Shown: one piece after another, positions 34,404-42,541 of the stretch
Layout: each line of letters starts with the position of its first letter
How positions within the stretch are numbered: the first letter of the stretch is position 1
Origin: Candidatus Latescibacterota bacterium
Lineage (GTDB): Bacteria; Latescibacterota; UBA2968; UBA8231
Assembly: GCA_022826515.1 (NCBI GenBank)
Contig: JAJDUT010000103.1
Location: forward strand, 1 to 56,418
DNA length: 56,418 nt
Reading direction: 5' to 3'
Notes under the pieces: model-generated
The model's database searches: none
Seen by the model: the letters and a program-made list of their open reading frames with translations, nothing else
What the model was told of the DNA's origin: nothing
Made by a program: the position numbers and the translations under genes

Positions 34404-34677
34404 CGATTGCCTCCATCTTTTCGAGGATGTACTCGTATTTCAGGTAGGACGTGTTGTATTCCATGCCGGGATAGGCCGGGTACTGCTGGGGGAACTGCAC
34501 CACCCGCCACCCGTCTCGCATCGCCGCCACCACCGAAGGATAGGGCGGTTCTTCGCTATCGCCGCTGCTGGACCGGTCCTCGCCCGTGCCGTCGTATAGC
34601 GACCAAGCCACGGTTTGGCTGTGCAAATCGGGAGAATGGGCGTAGAGTACCAATAATTTCTGCCGGAGCGGGGCCAT
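34393..34677 (-). CDS. Small conserved-looking protein (hypothetical)
   Basis: 94 residues, of no family I can name. The C-terminal half (WRVVQFPQQYPAYPGMEYN, TSYLKYEYILEKM) has the dense aromatic pattern of a conserved folded domain. The first part (KLLVLYAHSPDLHSQTVAWSLYDG) is strand-like. It overlaps the dioxygenase start by 11 bases and is upstream of it, so a shared pathway is likely. The frame has normal host codon use, which supports it being real. Confidence 0.65.
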   Translation of the reverse strand: MAPLRQKLLVLYAHSPDLHSQTVAWSLYDGTGEDRSSSGDSEEPPYPSVVAAMRDGWRVVQFPQQYPAYPGMEYNTSYLKYEYILEKMEAIDGR

Positions 34678-34747
34678 GGCGTCCTCTCGTTAAGGGTATT
34701 CAATAATAGGACGCGGCACAGCCCCCGGCAATGGGCCTGTCGCCCGC

Positions 34748-35593
34748 TCAGTTGTTCGAAAACTCGACCAAATGCCCGCCGCACTCGTCTTTCATTTTTT
34801 CCAACGCCCGGTTCCGCAACTGCCGCACGCGCTCGCGGGTGACGCCCATGGACTCGCCGATCTCCTCCAAGGTCTTAGGCGGACTGTCATCAAGACCAAA
34901 ATAAGCGCGGACGATGTGGGATTCGCGGGCGTCGAGCACCTTCAGACAATCGGCCACCGCCGCGCACATTTCTCCCTCGACGAAGCGCTCGTGCGAGCTG
35001 GGCTCGGCCGAGACAAAGGTCTGCGCAAACGTCACCTCGCTGTCGGCAAAAGCCGGGGCGTCCAAGGGCAGGTCCGGCTGCCCCATCTCAAAGGCATTGC
35101 GAATGCGCTCCGCCGAGAAATCGACGCAATCGGCAATTTCCTCAACAGTCGGGGCGCGCCCCAACTCTTGGGCGAGGACATCGGCTTCCTTTTCGACCTT
35201 CTGCCGGTCGCTGACCCTGCTCAGCGGCGGGCGAGCAATTTTACCGTGTTCGGCTAGGGCGCGGAGGATGGCTTGGCGAATCCACCACACCGCATAGGTA
35301 ATGAACTTAAAACCGCGCGTCTCATCGAAGCGCCGGACGGCTTCTAGCAGCCCGAGATTGCCCTCGGAAATCAGCTCGATCAACGAGAGACCAGACTCGT
35401 GGTACTCGCGGGCGACGCGAACCACGAAGCGTAAATTGGCCCGCACCAGCGCCTGACGCGCCTCTTCGTCGCCTGCTTTAGCGCGCTTGAAGAGGGCCAC
35501 TTCTTCCTCGCGGCTGAGCGGCTCGGAGTCTTTTATGTCGCGCCAGTAGAGATCGGTCGCCGAGTACATTGTTTCTTTTTTTTGTGCGTTCAT
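34748..35593 (-). CDS. RNA polymerase sigma-70 family factor, primary/group 2 type
   Basis: 281 residues from the ATG at 35593, which has AGGA eight bases upstream; a start at 35620 is possible. Region 1.2 (TDLYWRDIKDSEPLSREEE), region 2 (NLRFVVRVAREYHESGLSLIELISEGNLGLLEAVRRFD, FITYAVWWIRQAILRAL), region 3 and region 4 (LEEIGESMGVTRERVRQLRNRALEKMK) are all present. The absence of region 1.1 and the length resemble the short primary sigma factors of Bacteroidetes. It could be the housekeeping factor or an RpoS-like alternative one; the sequence alone does not decide. Confidence 0.88.
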   Translation of the reverse strand: MNAQKKETMYSATDLYWRDIKDSEPLSREEEVALFKRAKAGDEEARQALVRANLRFVVRVAREYHESGLSLIELISEGNLGLLEAVRRFDETRGFKFITYAVWWIRQAILRALAEHGKIARPPLSRVSDRQKVEKEADVLAQELGRAPTVEEIADCVDFSAERIRNAFEMGQPDLPLDAPAFADSEVTFAQTFVSAEPSSHERFVEGEMCAAVADCLKVLDARESHIVRAYFGLDDSPPKTLEEIGESMGVTRERVRQLRNRALEKMKDECGGHLVEFSNN

Positions 35594-35711
35594 TTCAGTT
35601 CCTAAGTTCGCAGTAAACAACCTTTACGTTCACGTTAAGATTTAAGATAGAACACCTAGTGAACATGCGCAAATACTATCTTTCTTTAGACGCACCAATA
35701 GGGCCAAACGT

Positions 35712-36134
35712 TCAATCCAAAGGCGTTTGGCGGTTCTTTTTTTTCTCGGAATGACGCCGCTTGCTGTCGAGGCGACGCGCTTGGGCGGCGCGGCTGGGCT
35801 TGGTTTTTTTGCGTTTGGGCTGCGTCTTGAGCGCCTCGGCGAGCAGGGCAGCCAGTTTGTCGAGGCAGTCGGCGCGATTGCGTCCCTGCGTGCGAAATCG
35901 CTCTGACTGGATCGACAGCGCACCCGTGCTATTCAGGCGCGTGGCGAGCTTCTCGGCAATCCGCTGGCGCTGCTCGTCGCTTAGCACCACACTGCGGACA
36001 AAGTCGTACTGTAGCTCGACGGACGTATTGAGCTTATTGACGTTTTGTCCCCCCGGCCCCGAACTGCGGTGGAACTTGAAGCGCAGTTCGGAAAGCGGGA
36101 TGGAAAGAGTAGGCGAAACGTACAAGGTTTCCAT
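35712..36134 (-). CDS. arfB: Alternative ribosome-rescue factor (ArfB/YaeJ type peptidyl-tRNA hydrolase)
   Basis: 140 residues from METLYVSP; a longer frame to 36161 is less likely. The release-factor motif SGPGGQNVNK carries the GGQ that triggers peptidyl-tRNA hydrolysis, in the context FKFHRSSGPGGQNVNKLNTS. The C-terminal tail (KPSRAAQARRLDSKRRHSEK) is long and very basic, as in ArfB, which threads it into the empty mRNA channel of stalled ribosomes. It has no codon-recognition domain. It is divergent from the oxidoreductase gene. Confidence 0.9.
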   Translation of the reverse strand: METLYVSPTLSIPLSELRFKFHRSSGPGGQNVNKLNTSVELQYDFVRSVVLSDEQRQRIAEKLATRLNSTGALSIQSERFRTQGRNRADCLDKLAALLAEALKTQPKRKKTKPSRAAQARRLDSKRRHSEKKKNRQTPLD

Positions 36135-36256
36135 AATTGGTGGTCGCTCCCAAGCCTGCAATCTCGATTGGTACGGCCTGCGGACTTGAAGATAACCTAA
36201 TGCCTATCCTTTATTATTACACTTGCTATCACGTTTTCGCCAAGGAGATATCCTCT

Positions 36257-37423
36257 ATGAAACGCTATACCGCGGCAATCGTCGGCTGTGGCTCCATCGG
36301 CAACGCCCACATGGAAGGCTACAATCTCGTGGACGAGGTCGAAGTGATCGCCGTCGCCGATCCAGTTCCCATGGCCCGCAAAACCTACGTGGACGCATAC
36401 GGCATCCCGCAGGAATTTGGGACAGTCGAAGAAATGATGGAAAAGGCCCGGCCCGACATCGTCAGCGTCTGTACTTGGCACCTCTTGCATCCGGCACCCA
36501 CCATTGCCGCAGCCGCCGGCGGTGCCCGCGCCGTCATCTGCGAAAAGCCCATGGCCATCGGCATGGCCGCAGCCGACTCCATGGTCGATGCCTGCGAGGC
36601 GCACGGCACCCAACTGGTCATCAGCCATCAGCGCCGCTTTACCCCGGGCTGGGAAAAGGCTAAAGCGCTAGTCGAAGAGGGCGCGATTGGCGAGCCGATC
36701 TTCGTCACCAACAAGGTCGCCGACGGCCTGACCAACTGGGGCACGCACTCCATTGACGGCTCGCGCTTCGTGCTCGGCGATCCCCGTGCCCAATGGGTCA
36801 TGGGTGCCGTCGAGCGCCGCACCGACCGCTACGAGCGCGACACCATGATCGAAGACGCCTGCATGGGCTTGGTCCACTTTGACGGCGATCTCCAACTTTT
36901 CATTCAGTCCGACCTCATGCGCGAGGGGGCTGGTGCTGGCTGCTTTGAAATCCGCGGCAGCGAAGGGCTCTTATCCGTGAGCGAAACCCGACTCCAGATT
37001 ATGAACGCCTCCTCTGGCGGCTGGCGCGACGTCGATCTCGCGCTCACCGAAGGCTCCAAGGCCATTGGCGGCAACACCAACGCCGCCCAAGTCCGCGAAC
37101 TTCTCGCCTGCCTCGAAGGCCACAAGGCCGAGCACCGCAACGCCGGCACCACAGCCCGCGACACCGTGGAAATTATGATGGCCCTCTACGAATCGGCGCA
37201 CCGCAACCGCGCGATCCACTTGCCGCTAGAAGAAAAGGGCTATCCCCTCCAACTCATGGTCGAGGAGGGCGGCCTGCCCGTGGAAGTCGAGGGTCGCTAC
37301 GACATCCGCGGCTTTCTCAAGCGCGAGGGCATCGACGAAGCCAAATACAAAAAGCTCCGGGACGAGGGCATGGGGCACCACCAAATCATGCGCCAGCTCC
37401 ACGAAGAGATGAACCCGCGTTAA
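36257..37423 (+). CDS. Gfo/Idh/MocA family oxidoreductase
   Basis: 388 residues from the ATG at 36257, which has AAGGAGATATCCTCT upstream; the longer frame from 36137 is rejected. The Rossmann motif AAIVGCGSIGNAH is at the start, then VCEKPMAIGMAAAD (the EKP signature) and SHQRRFTPGWEKA. The C-terminal part has LPLEEKGYPLQL and ends with a helical extension (AKYKKLRDEGMGHHQIMRQL). It is an NAD(P)-dependent sugar or cyclitol dehydrogenase; substrate unknown. The upstream gap contains no other gene. Confidence 0.88.
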   Translation: MKRYTAAIVGCGSIGNAHMEGYNLVDEVEVIAVADPVPMARKTYVDAYGIPQEFGTVEEMMEKARPDIVSVCTWHLLHPAPTIAAAAGGARAVICEKPMAIGMAAADSMVDACEAHGTQLVISHQRRFTPGWEKAKALVEEGAIGEPIFVTNKVADGLTNWGTHSIDGSRFVLGDPRAQWVMGAVERRTDRYERDTMIEDACMGLVHFDGDLQLFIQSDLMREGAGAGCFEIRGSEGLLSVSETRLQIMNASSGGWRDVDLALTEGSKAIGGNTNAAQVRELLACLEGHKAEHRNAGTTARDTVEIMMALYESAHRNRAIHLPLEEKGYPLQLMVEEGGLPVEVEGRYDIRGFLKREGIDEAKYKKLRDEGMGHHQIMRQLHEEMNPR

Positions 37424-37434
37424 GTGGGATCGGA

Positions 37435-37462
37435 GCCGGGGGATATATTGACATTCCCCGGC
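37435..37462 (+). other. Hairpin between oxidoreductase gene and rpsR
   Basis: GCCGGGG (37435-37441) pairs with CCCCGGC (37456-37462) around a 14-base AT-rich loop. It follows the oxidoreductase stop by 12 bases and precedes a pyrimidine-rich stretch with TTTTTG. It may be a terminator or part of an rpsR leader RNA. Confidence 0.5.
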
Positions 37463-37534
37463 CCCTCCAGTACTTTTTGTCCTTTTGAACTTGTGCATCC
37501 GCACCAAGCGGGTGCCTTAACAAGGAGCATCGTC

Positions 37535-37762
37535 ATCGCCAAGTTTCGCAGCTCGCGCCGAGAGGCCGTCGCCAAGCTCAAGTCCGAAGACATCGACTAC
37601 AAGCGCCTCGATGTCCTAGTCAAGTTTATCACGCCGACCGGCAAGATCGAATCGGCCCGGCGCACCGGTGCCACGCGCAAGCAACAGACGCGCGTCGTCC
37701 GCGCCATCAAGCGCGCCCGCTTTTTGGCCCTCGTCCCCCATACCCTCAACGACACTCGTTGA
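37535..37762 (+). CDS. rpsR: 30S ribosomal protein bS18, apparent ATC start
   Basis: 75 residues beginning (M)AKFRSSRREAV. The core DIDYKRLDVLVKFITPTGKI, ESARRTGATRKQQTRVVRAI and KRARFLALVP is that of bS18, which binds 16S rRNA with bS6 on the platform. No ATG, GTG or TTG fits the protein start. AAGGAG at 37522-37527 lies 7 bases before the ATC at 37535, exactly where initiation is expected. The only upstream in-frame alternatives, GTG at 37493 or 37424, have no ribosome site and add residues foreign to the family. It stands alone, without rpsF or rplI. Confidence 0.85.
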   Translation: MAKFRSSRREAVAKLKSEDIDYKRLDVLVKFITPTGKIESARRTGATRKQQTRVVRAIKRARFLALVPHTLNDTR

Positions 37763-37780
37763 CCGAGCCATGCGCGCCCA

Positions 37781-38230
37781 ATGGCTGCCATAGGGCTGAT
37801 TGAGACTCGCGGTCTCGTCGGCGTCATCGAAGCAGCCGACGCAGCCGTAAAATCCGCTCCAGTCGAGCTCCTCGGCATCAAGCCCATCGGCGGCGGGCTG
37901 GTTTCAACGCACTTTAGAGGTGAGGTTGCCGCCGTCCAAGTAGCGGTGCAAGCCGGCGTCGAAGCCGCGCTCAAGGTCAGCCAAGTGATCAGCCACCGCG
38001 TCATTCCCGCCCCCCATTTAGACATAGAAAACCTGCTCCTGCACCAGCCCCAAGCAGCTACCCCGCCAGCGCAGGCACCCCCCGACGAGCTAGAGGGCTT
38101 GCCAGTCGCCCGCCTGCGCCAACTCGTGCGCCAGCTACCCGACGCTCAGCTCAAGGGCCGCCAAGTTTCGCGGGCCAACAAAGAGGCGCTCCTCCGCGAA
38201 CTGCGCCGCGCCTCGGAGCCAGACACTTAA
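37781..38230 (+). CDS. Bacterial microcompartment shell protein (BMC-H domain) with C-terminal extension
   Basis: 149 residues. Residues 1-88 are a clear BMC domain: AAIGLIETRGLVGVIEAADA, VELLGIKPIGGGLVSTHFRG, EVAAVQVAVQAGVEAA and HRVIPAPHLDIENLL. The PIGGG segment corresponds to the pore loop of PduA/EutM-like hexamers. A Pro-rich linker (about 92-104) leads to a helical C-terminal domain (LPVARLRQLVRQLPDAQLKG, ANKEALLRELRRA) whose spacing recalls SAP/Rho-N-type two-helix modules; this last point is inference. No other shell protein or encapsulated enzyme is in the window. It is 18 bases after rpsR, in the same frame. Confidence 0.88.
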   Translation: MAAIGLIETRGLVGVIEAADAAVKSAPVELLGIKPIGGGLVSTHFRGEVAAVQVAVQAGVEAALKVSQVISHRVIPAPHLDIENLLLHQPQAATPPAQAPPDELEGLPVARLRQLVRQLPDAQLKGRQVSRANKEALLRELRRASEPDT

Positions 38231-38246
38231 ACCATACGAGGTCTCA

Positions 38247-38567
38247 GTGGACAACCTGTGGAACAATCTCGTGAAAGGGCTGCAAGAAGGCGCAGCCACA
38301 GCCGCCGACAAGGCCGGCGACCTGACCCGTCTAGCGCGTGCCCGACTCGACATCGCCGCGGCCAAAAACCAGCTCCACCGCACCCAAGCAGATTTGGGAG
38401 CACGGGTCCACCAGCTTCTCGAAGCCGGTTCCGACCCCGTGACCGACGATCAAGTACAAGCGCTGAACCAACAGATCAAGGAACAAAGTGCTGCGCTCGC
38501 CGATTGCGAGGCGGCCTATGAAGCGCTGCAGAGTACAGTGCGCGCGGAAGAGCGCACCGCCGATTAA
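38247..38567 (+). CDS. Small helical protein (hypothetical)
   Basis: 106 residues beginning at a GTG with GAGG upstream. It is almost wholly helical with heptad character: a segment like ATAADKAGDLTRLARARLDI, then AKNQLHRTQADLGARVHQLL and a second coiled-coil half (VQALNQQIKEQSAALADCEAAYEAL). I do not recognise a family. It follows the shell-protein gene by 16 bases, suggesting co-transcription with rpsR and the BMC gene. Its stop overlaps the convergent methyltransferase stop by 4 bases. Confidence 0.7.
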   Translation: MDNLWNNLVKGLQEGAATAADKAGDLTRLARARLDIAAAKNQLHRTQADLGARVHQLLEAGSDPVTDDQVQALNQQIKEQSAALADCEAAYEALQSTVRAEERTAD

Positions 38568-39685
38568 GAGTCTAGCGGCAGCAACGTTTGCTGGGAGTCG
38601 GGCGGCGCGGCGGGCCAGTGCGCTGCAAAGCCGCCGTTCGGTTCCCCGTTGTATTGCGCCACCAGCGTCATACCGTCGCCCTCGTCGTCAATTCCCGTAA
38701 CTTCGTTTAACAACAAGTCTTGTTCCTGAGCCGTCATTACCGGAAATCCGTAGTGGCGGCTTGCGTATTTCAACGGGCCATTCTCCTCCGTGCGCACAGC
38801 GGCCCACTCTTCGTGCCGGGCCAGCCGGTCACAGTTGTACTCATTGGCCACAGAACGTGTGGAGCACAGCAGGCTTTGCGCGACCCGCACCAACGTCTCG
38901 TCAATTTCCACGCCGACCGAATTTCTTCCCGCTGTTAAGGCAGCCGCCAGCGTCGTTCCCGTCCCCGCAAACGGATCGAGCACCACGTCTTCTTTGACGG
39001 AGAACATGCAGACGAGCCGGTAGGCCAGTTCAAACGGAAAGGCCGCGCTGCGCTCCCGGGTCGGCGCATCAACCAGCCCTTGCGAAGTTCCCTTTACATC
39101 AAGCCACACGTCTGAGAACCAGACGTTGCGCTCCTCCCAGAAGAAGGCGCTCTCGCGGCGCTTGGCTTTCTCCGCAGCCGTGGTGAATGTTCGCCGCCGC
39201 CCTTTTCTAAGCACGAGGATGTACTCGTGCTCGTAGGTCACATACGCCCCTACGGGCAGCATCCCAGACCCCATAAATTTGTTGGGAGCGTTGGTCTGTT
39301 TGCGCCAGAGTATATCGGGCAAAGCGGCAAAACCTTGGCCGAGGAAACTGCTGAGGATGCGGGAGTGATTGGAGTATAACTGAAAGTCGCCATCCAAGGT
39401 GCGGGTGGCATCGCCAATGTTGACGCAGGCAATAGCCCCCGGCTTCATGACGCGGTTGCACTCCAGCCAAACCGCATCGAGCAATTCGTGCATGAGCGCG
39501 AAAGCGGCCTGTCCCTTGTCGCACGACAATTGCTCCCCAATGCGACCGTCTTGGAGCGTGAAAATCTCATCCCACATTTCCACCATTGGATAGGGCGGCG
39601 AGGTGACGATCAAATCGACCGACTCATCCGCGATTCCCGCCATGGACTGGGCAGGACCGCATATCAGCTTAGCGGTGGTTTGCAT
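38564..39685 (-). CDS. Solitary DNA methyltransferase (N4-cytosine or N6-adenine)
   Basis: 373 residues. The catalytic motif IV is DLIVTSPPYPM; TSPPY favours N4-cytosine methylation but some adenine enzymes have it. The AdoMet motif I comes later (DPFAGTGTTLAAAL), with VGVEIDETLV after it, so the order is that of the beta class. No restriction endonuclease gene lies next to it, so it is an orphan, perhaps regulatory. The central segment (LWRKQTNAPNKFMGSGML, YEHEYILVLRKGRRRTF) should hold target recognition. Confidence 0.87.
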   Translation of the reverse strand: MQTTAKLICGPAQSMAGIADESVDLIVTSPPYPMVEMWDEIFTLQDGRIGEQLSCDKGQAAFALMHELLDAVWLECNRVMKPGAIACVNIGDATRTLDGDFQLYSNHSRILSSFLGQGFAALPDILWRKQTNAPNKFMGSGMLPVGAYVTYEHEYILVLRKGRRRTFTTAAEKAKRRESAFFWEERNVWFSDVWLDVKGTSQGLVDAPTRERSAAFPFELAYRLVCMFSVKEDVVLDPFAGTGTTLAAALTAGRNSVGVEIDETLVRVAQSLLCSTRSVANEYNCDRLARHEEWAAVRTEENGPLKYASRHYGFPVMTAQEQDLLLNEVTGIDDEGDGMTLVAQYNGEPNGGFAAHWPAAPPDSQQTLLPLDS

Positions 39686-39857
39686 GGATGCTGTAATTTC
39701 TGTAAAAACTCTATTGCCGCGCCGTTACATATCTTCAGCAAAGTAGTTCTCGTCCAGTTTTTCACATCGCATCTGATTTCGGAGACCACGTCGCCGCCGT
39801 TGATTGAAGCCGCTCAATGCCGTATCCTTTCGGTAGCACCCCTCAAGGAGGACAACC

Positions 39858-40697
39858 ATGGCCACACCCCGCATTGACGACCGCGACTGGTCGGCCCTCA
39901 CCACTGGCCAACGCATCCGCCAACTCGAAGTCGAAGGCTACCTCGTCCTGCCCGACCTGCTCGACGCCGACCACATCGCCCGCCTCAAAGCCATCACCGC
40001 TACCTTCGAGACCAAAGCCGTCGATTACAGCGAACGCCAGCGCGGCCGCAGCAACATCCAATTCGACGGTGGCGAAATCACCGCCCTGCTCGGCCACCCG
40101 CCGACACTCGCGTTCCTGCGCGAACTTTTGGGCGACGAAGTGATCTTCATGCACTACGGCTATGCGCGCTCCGAACCCGGGCACCCCGGCATCAGCCTGC
40201 ACGCCGATGGCCAGCCCTACGGCTCCCAAATTTTCGGCTTTGAAGGCTCTTGCCCGGTGTTGATACGGGTGCTCTACTATCTCGACGACCTCATCCCAGC
40301 GGTCTCGCCTTTCCGCGTGGTGCCGCGCTCGCACCTGTGCCTGCACGCCGATGCCAACCCTTACACGCGCTATAAATCCCATCCCGAAGAAGTCATGGTT
40401 CCCTGCAAGGCCGGTTCTGCCGTGCTCATCCACCACCGCATCTTCCACGGCAACTTCCCCAACGTCGGCACCTACCCGCGCGAAATGCTGGCCGTCGCCT
40501 ATCGCCCCGCTTGGGCCGGGCCAGTTGACGAGATCAGTCCTTGGAACGAGGAAGACCTCCAGACCTTGCCCGACGAAATCCGCCCGCTCTTCGCCGACCG
40601 CAACACGCGCCACTGGGACTACGACGGCGGCAACAAGCCCCCGAACATGGCCTCCGAGGCCCCGGGCCTAGACCCCAGCCGTTGGAAACGCGCCTAA
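39858..40697 (+). CDS. Phytanoyl-CoA dioxygenase family protein
   Basis: 279 residues, a second member distinct from that at 33591-34403. The metal triad is in SLHADGQPYG (His, Asp) and LIHHRIFHGNFPN (distal His), with the 2-oxoglutarate Arg probably in YPREMLAVAYRP. The N-terminus RQLEVEGYLVLPDLLDADHI is typical. Substrate unknown. AAGGAGGACAACC precedes the ATG, a strong ribosome site. It converges on the SDR gene with 2 bases between the stops. Confidence 0.88.
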   Translation: MATPRIDDRDWSALTTGQRIRQLEVEGYLVLPDLLDADHIARLKAITATFETKAVDYSERQRGRSNIQFDGGEITALLGHPPTLAFLRELLGDEVIFMHYGYARSEPGHPGISLHADGQPYGSQIFGFEGSCPVLIRVLYYLDDLIPAVSPFRVVPRSHLCLHADANPYTRYKSHPEEVMVPCKAGSAVLIHHRIFHGNFPNVGTYPREMLAVAYRPAWAGPVDEISPWNEEDLQTLPDEIRPLFADRNTRHWDYDGGNKPPNMASEAPGLDPSRWKRA

Positions 40698-40699
40698 CG

Positions 40700-41440
40700 C
40701 TATCGAGTGAACACCGTTCCCCGCACGTAAGACCCTTCCTCGGAAGCCAAAAACGCCAGCACCCGCGCTATCCCCATCGGGTCCCCCAGCACGGCGTTCC
40801 GCTTTGCTTCCTCTGGATCGCGGCCTGCGGCCTCGGCCCCCTGCGCTATATTCTTTAGCTTCAGCGGCGTGGCAATCCCCCCAGGGCAAATCACGTGCAA
40901 GCGCACCCCCTTAGGCCCTAACTCGCCTTCGAGCTTGTAGTGCAATCCGTGCTGCCCAGCCTTGCTCGCTGCATAGGCATAGGACGAGGAACCGCCCCGC
41001 ACGCCCGCGCCCGAGGCGATAATCAGCAGCACAGACTTGCCGGCTGCCGCCAAGAGCGGCGTCGCGTATTTGGCCGACAGAAAGGTGCCCTTCAGGTTGG
41101 TGTCGAGCGTCGCGTCCCAATCCTCCTCTGACAGCTCCTCAATCGTCTTGAACGCCCCCGTCAAGACCCCGGCCGAGAAAACCGCCACATCGAGGCGGGC
41201 GGTGCGCTCTCTGATCTGCGCGACCGACGCGGCTACGCTCTCTTCCGTGCGCACGTCCGTGGCGTAGAAATGCGCTTGGCCTCCTGCGGCCTCGATCTGC
41301 TCCACAACGGCTCGGCCCTCCGTCTCGTTGTAGTCCATGATGTGGACGCGCGCGCCTTCTTGAGCAAATAGCTCGGCAGCGGCCCGGCCAATGCCGGTGG
41401 ACCCGCCAGTTACCAATGCATCTTTGTTTGCTAGCTTCAC
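40700..41440 (-). CDS. Short-chain dehydrogenase/reductase
   Basis: 246 residues, classical SDR length. Cofactor motif TGGSTGIGRAAAE, then DLKGTFLSAKYA-type region (DTNLKGTFLSAKYA), catalytic Ser in IIASGAGVRGG and the active pair YAYAASKAG (Tyr, Lys). PGGIATP follows. It reduces a carbonyl or oxidises an alcohol with NAD(P)H; substrate unknown. The Asp in HIMDYNETEG after the second strand suggests NAD preference. AGGAGGTACGTGTG lies before the ATG. Confidence 0.9.
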   Translation of the reverse strand: MKLANKDALVTGGSTGIGRAAAELFAQEGARVHIMDYNETEGRAVVEQIEAAGGQAHFYATDVRTEESVAASVAQIRERTARLDVAVFSAGVLTGAFKTIEELSEEDWDATLDTNLKGTFLSAKYATPLLAAAGKSVLLIIASGAGVRGGSSSYAYAASKAGQHGLHYKLEGELGPKGVRLHVICPGGIATPLKLKNIAQGAEAAGRDPEEAKRNAVLGDPMGIARVLAFLASEEGSYVRGTVFTR

Positions 41441-41536
41441 ACGTACCTCCTTCTATCGCGTGTGGCGACGCGGCAAAAGTTGCCAATCTATCGCCATAGA
41501 GTATTTTCTACGAGTGATTTGTTCAAACCCCGCCAC

Positions 41537-42541
41537 ATGACCACCAATCGCCAACTCGCCGTCTGGCTCCTCGCTGTCTCGGCCCTCATCGTCGTCCTCA
41601 TAGTGTACGGGGGCTGGGTGCGCCTGACCCGCTCGGGCCTATCCATCGTCGAGTGGAATGTCGTCACCGGCGTCGTTCCGCCGCTAAGCACTGCGGCCTG
41701 GGAAAGCGAATTCGCCAAGTACCGGCAGACACCCGAATACCAGCTCGTCAACTATGGCATGGAGCTGGACGCATTCAAATTTATCTACTACATGGAATTC
41801 GGCCACCGCCTGCTCGGCCGACTGGCCGGATTGCTCTTTGTGGTGCCCCTGCTCTATTTCCTCTGGTGCCGCGCCATTCCCCGCGCCCACATACCCACCT
41901 ACCTAGGCATTGGCCTGCTCTTCGCCCTCCAGGGCTTGGTGGGCTGGCTAATGGTCAAGAGCGGCCTAGACGACCGGCCCCAAGTAAGTCACCTGCGCTT
42001 GACCTTGCACCTTTCTTGCGCCCTCGCCCTTTTGGCCGCTTGCCTCTGGCAGGCCCTCGGCTATCTATCGTCTGTGGCAAAGGCTCAGCCAATGCCCCGC
42101 ACCGCACGCCGCCTTTGTGCTTGGCTGTTTGCCGCCATCTGCCTCCAGATCGCCGCTGGCGGCCTAGTCGCCGGGCTCAAGGCCGGGCATCTATCGGACA
42201 CCTTCCCCAAAATGTTCGGGGTTTGGGTTCCGGCCGGCTTGTGGTCTATGCAGCCGCTGCTGGTAAACCTGCTTGACAACCCCACTACCGTCCATTTCCA
42301 ACACCGCTTCTTCGCCTTTGCAGTCCTTGGGCTAGCACTAGCACTGTGGGCGGTCGCCCGTCGCACGGCCCTGAAAACTGGGGCTGGTCTAATCCTCTGC
42401 TTGGTAGTGGTGCAAATCGGCTTGGGGATCGGCACGGTCGTCGCGCATGTGCCCTTGGCCTTGGCCTCGCTGCATCAGGCTGTAGCCGTAGCCTTGTTCG
42501 CTGCCGCGCTTTTTCTCAGCCACCGCGCGTACAGAGGCTAG
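41537..42541 (+). CDS. ctaA: Heme A synthase (COX15/CtaA)
   Basis: 334 residues from the ATG at 41537. Eight hydrophobic helices and the conserved His positions MEFGHRLLGR, HLRLTLHLS, FQHRFFAFA and ASLHQAVAV. The VYGGWVRLTRSGLSIVEWNVVTGVVPP signature is shared with alphaproteobacterial and mitochondrial COX15. It oxidises the methyl group of heme O to give heme A for aa3-type oxidases, so the organism very probably has a heme A oxidase and respires oxygen. A longer frame to 41462 lacks the family's start. Confidence 0.92.
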   Translation: MTTNRQLAVWLLAVSALIVVLIVYGGWVRLTRSGLSIVEWNVVTGVVPPLSTAAWESEFAKYRQTPEYQLVNYGMELDAFKFIYYMEFGHRLLGRLAGLLFVVPLLYFLWCRAIPRAHIPTYLGIGLLFALQGLVGWLMVKSGLDDRPQVSHLRLTLHLSCALALLAACLWQALGYLSSVAKAQPMPRTARRLCAWLFAAICLQIAAGGLVAGLKAGHLSDTFPKMFGVWVPAGLWSMQPLLVNLLDNPTTVHFQHRFFAFAVLGLALALWAVARRTALKTGAGLILCLVVVQIGLGIGTVVAHVPLALASLHQAVAVALFAAALFLSHRAYRG

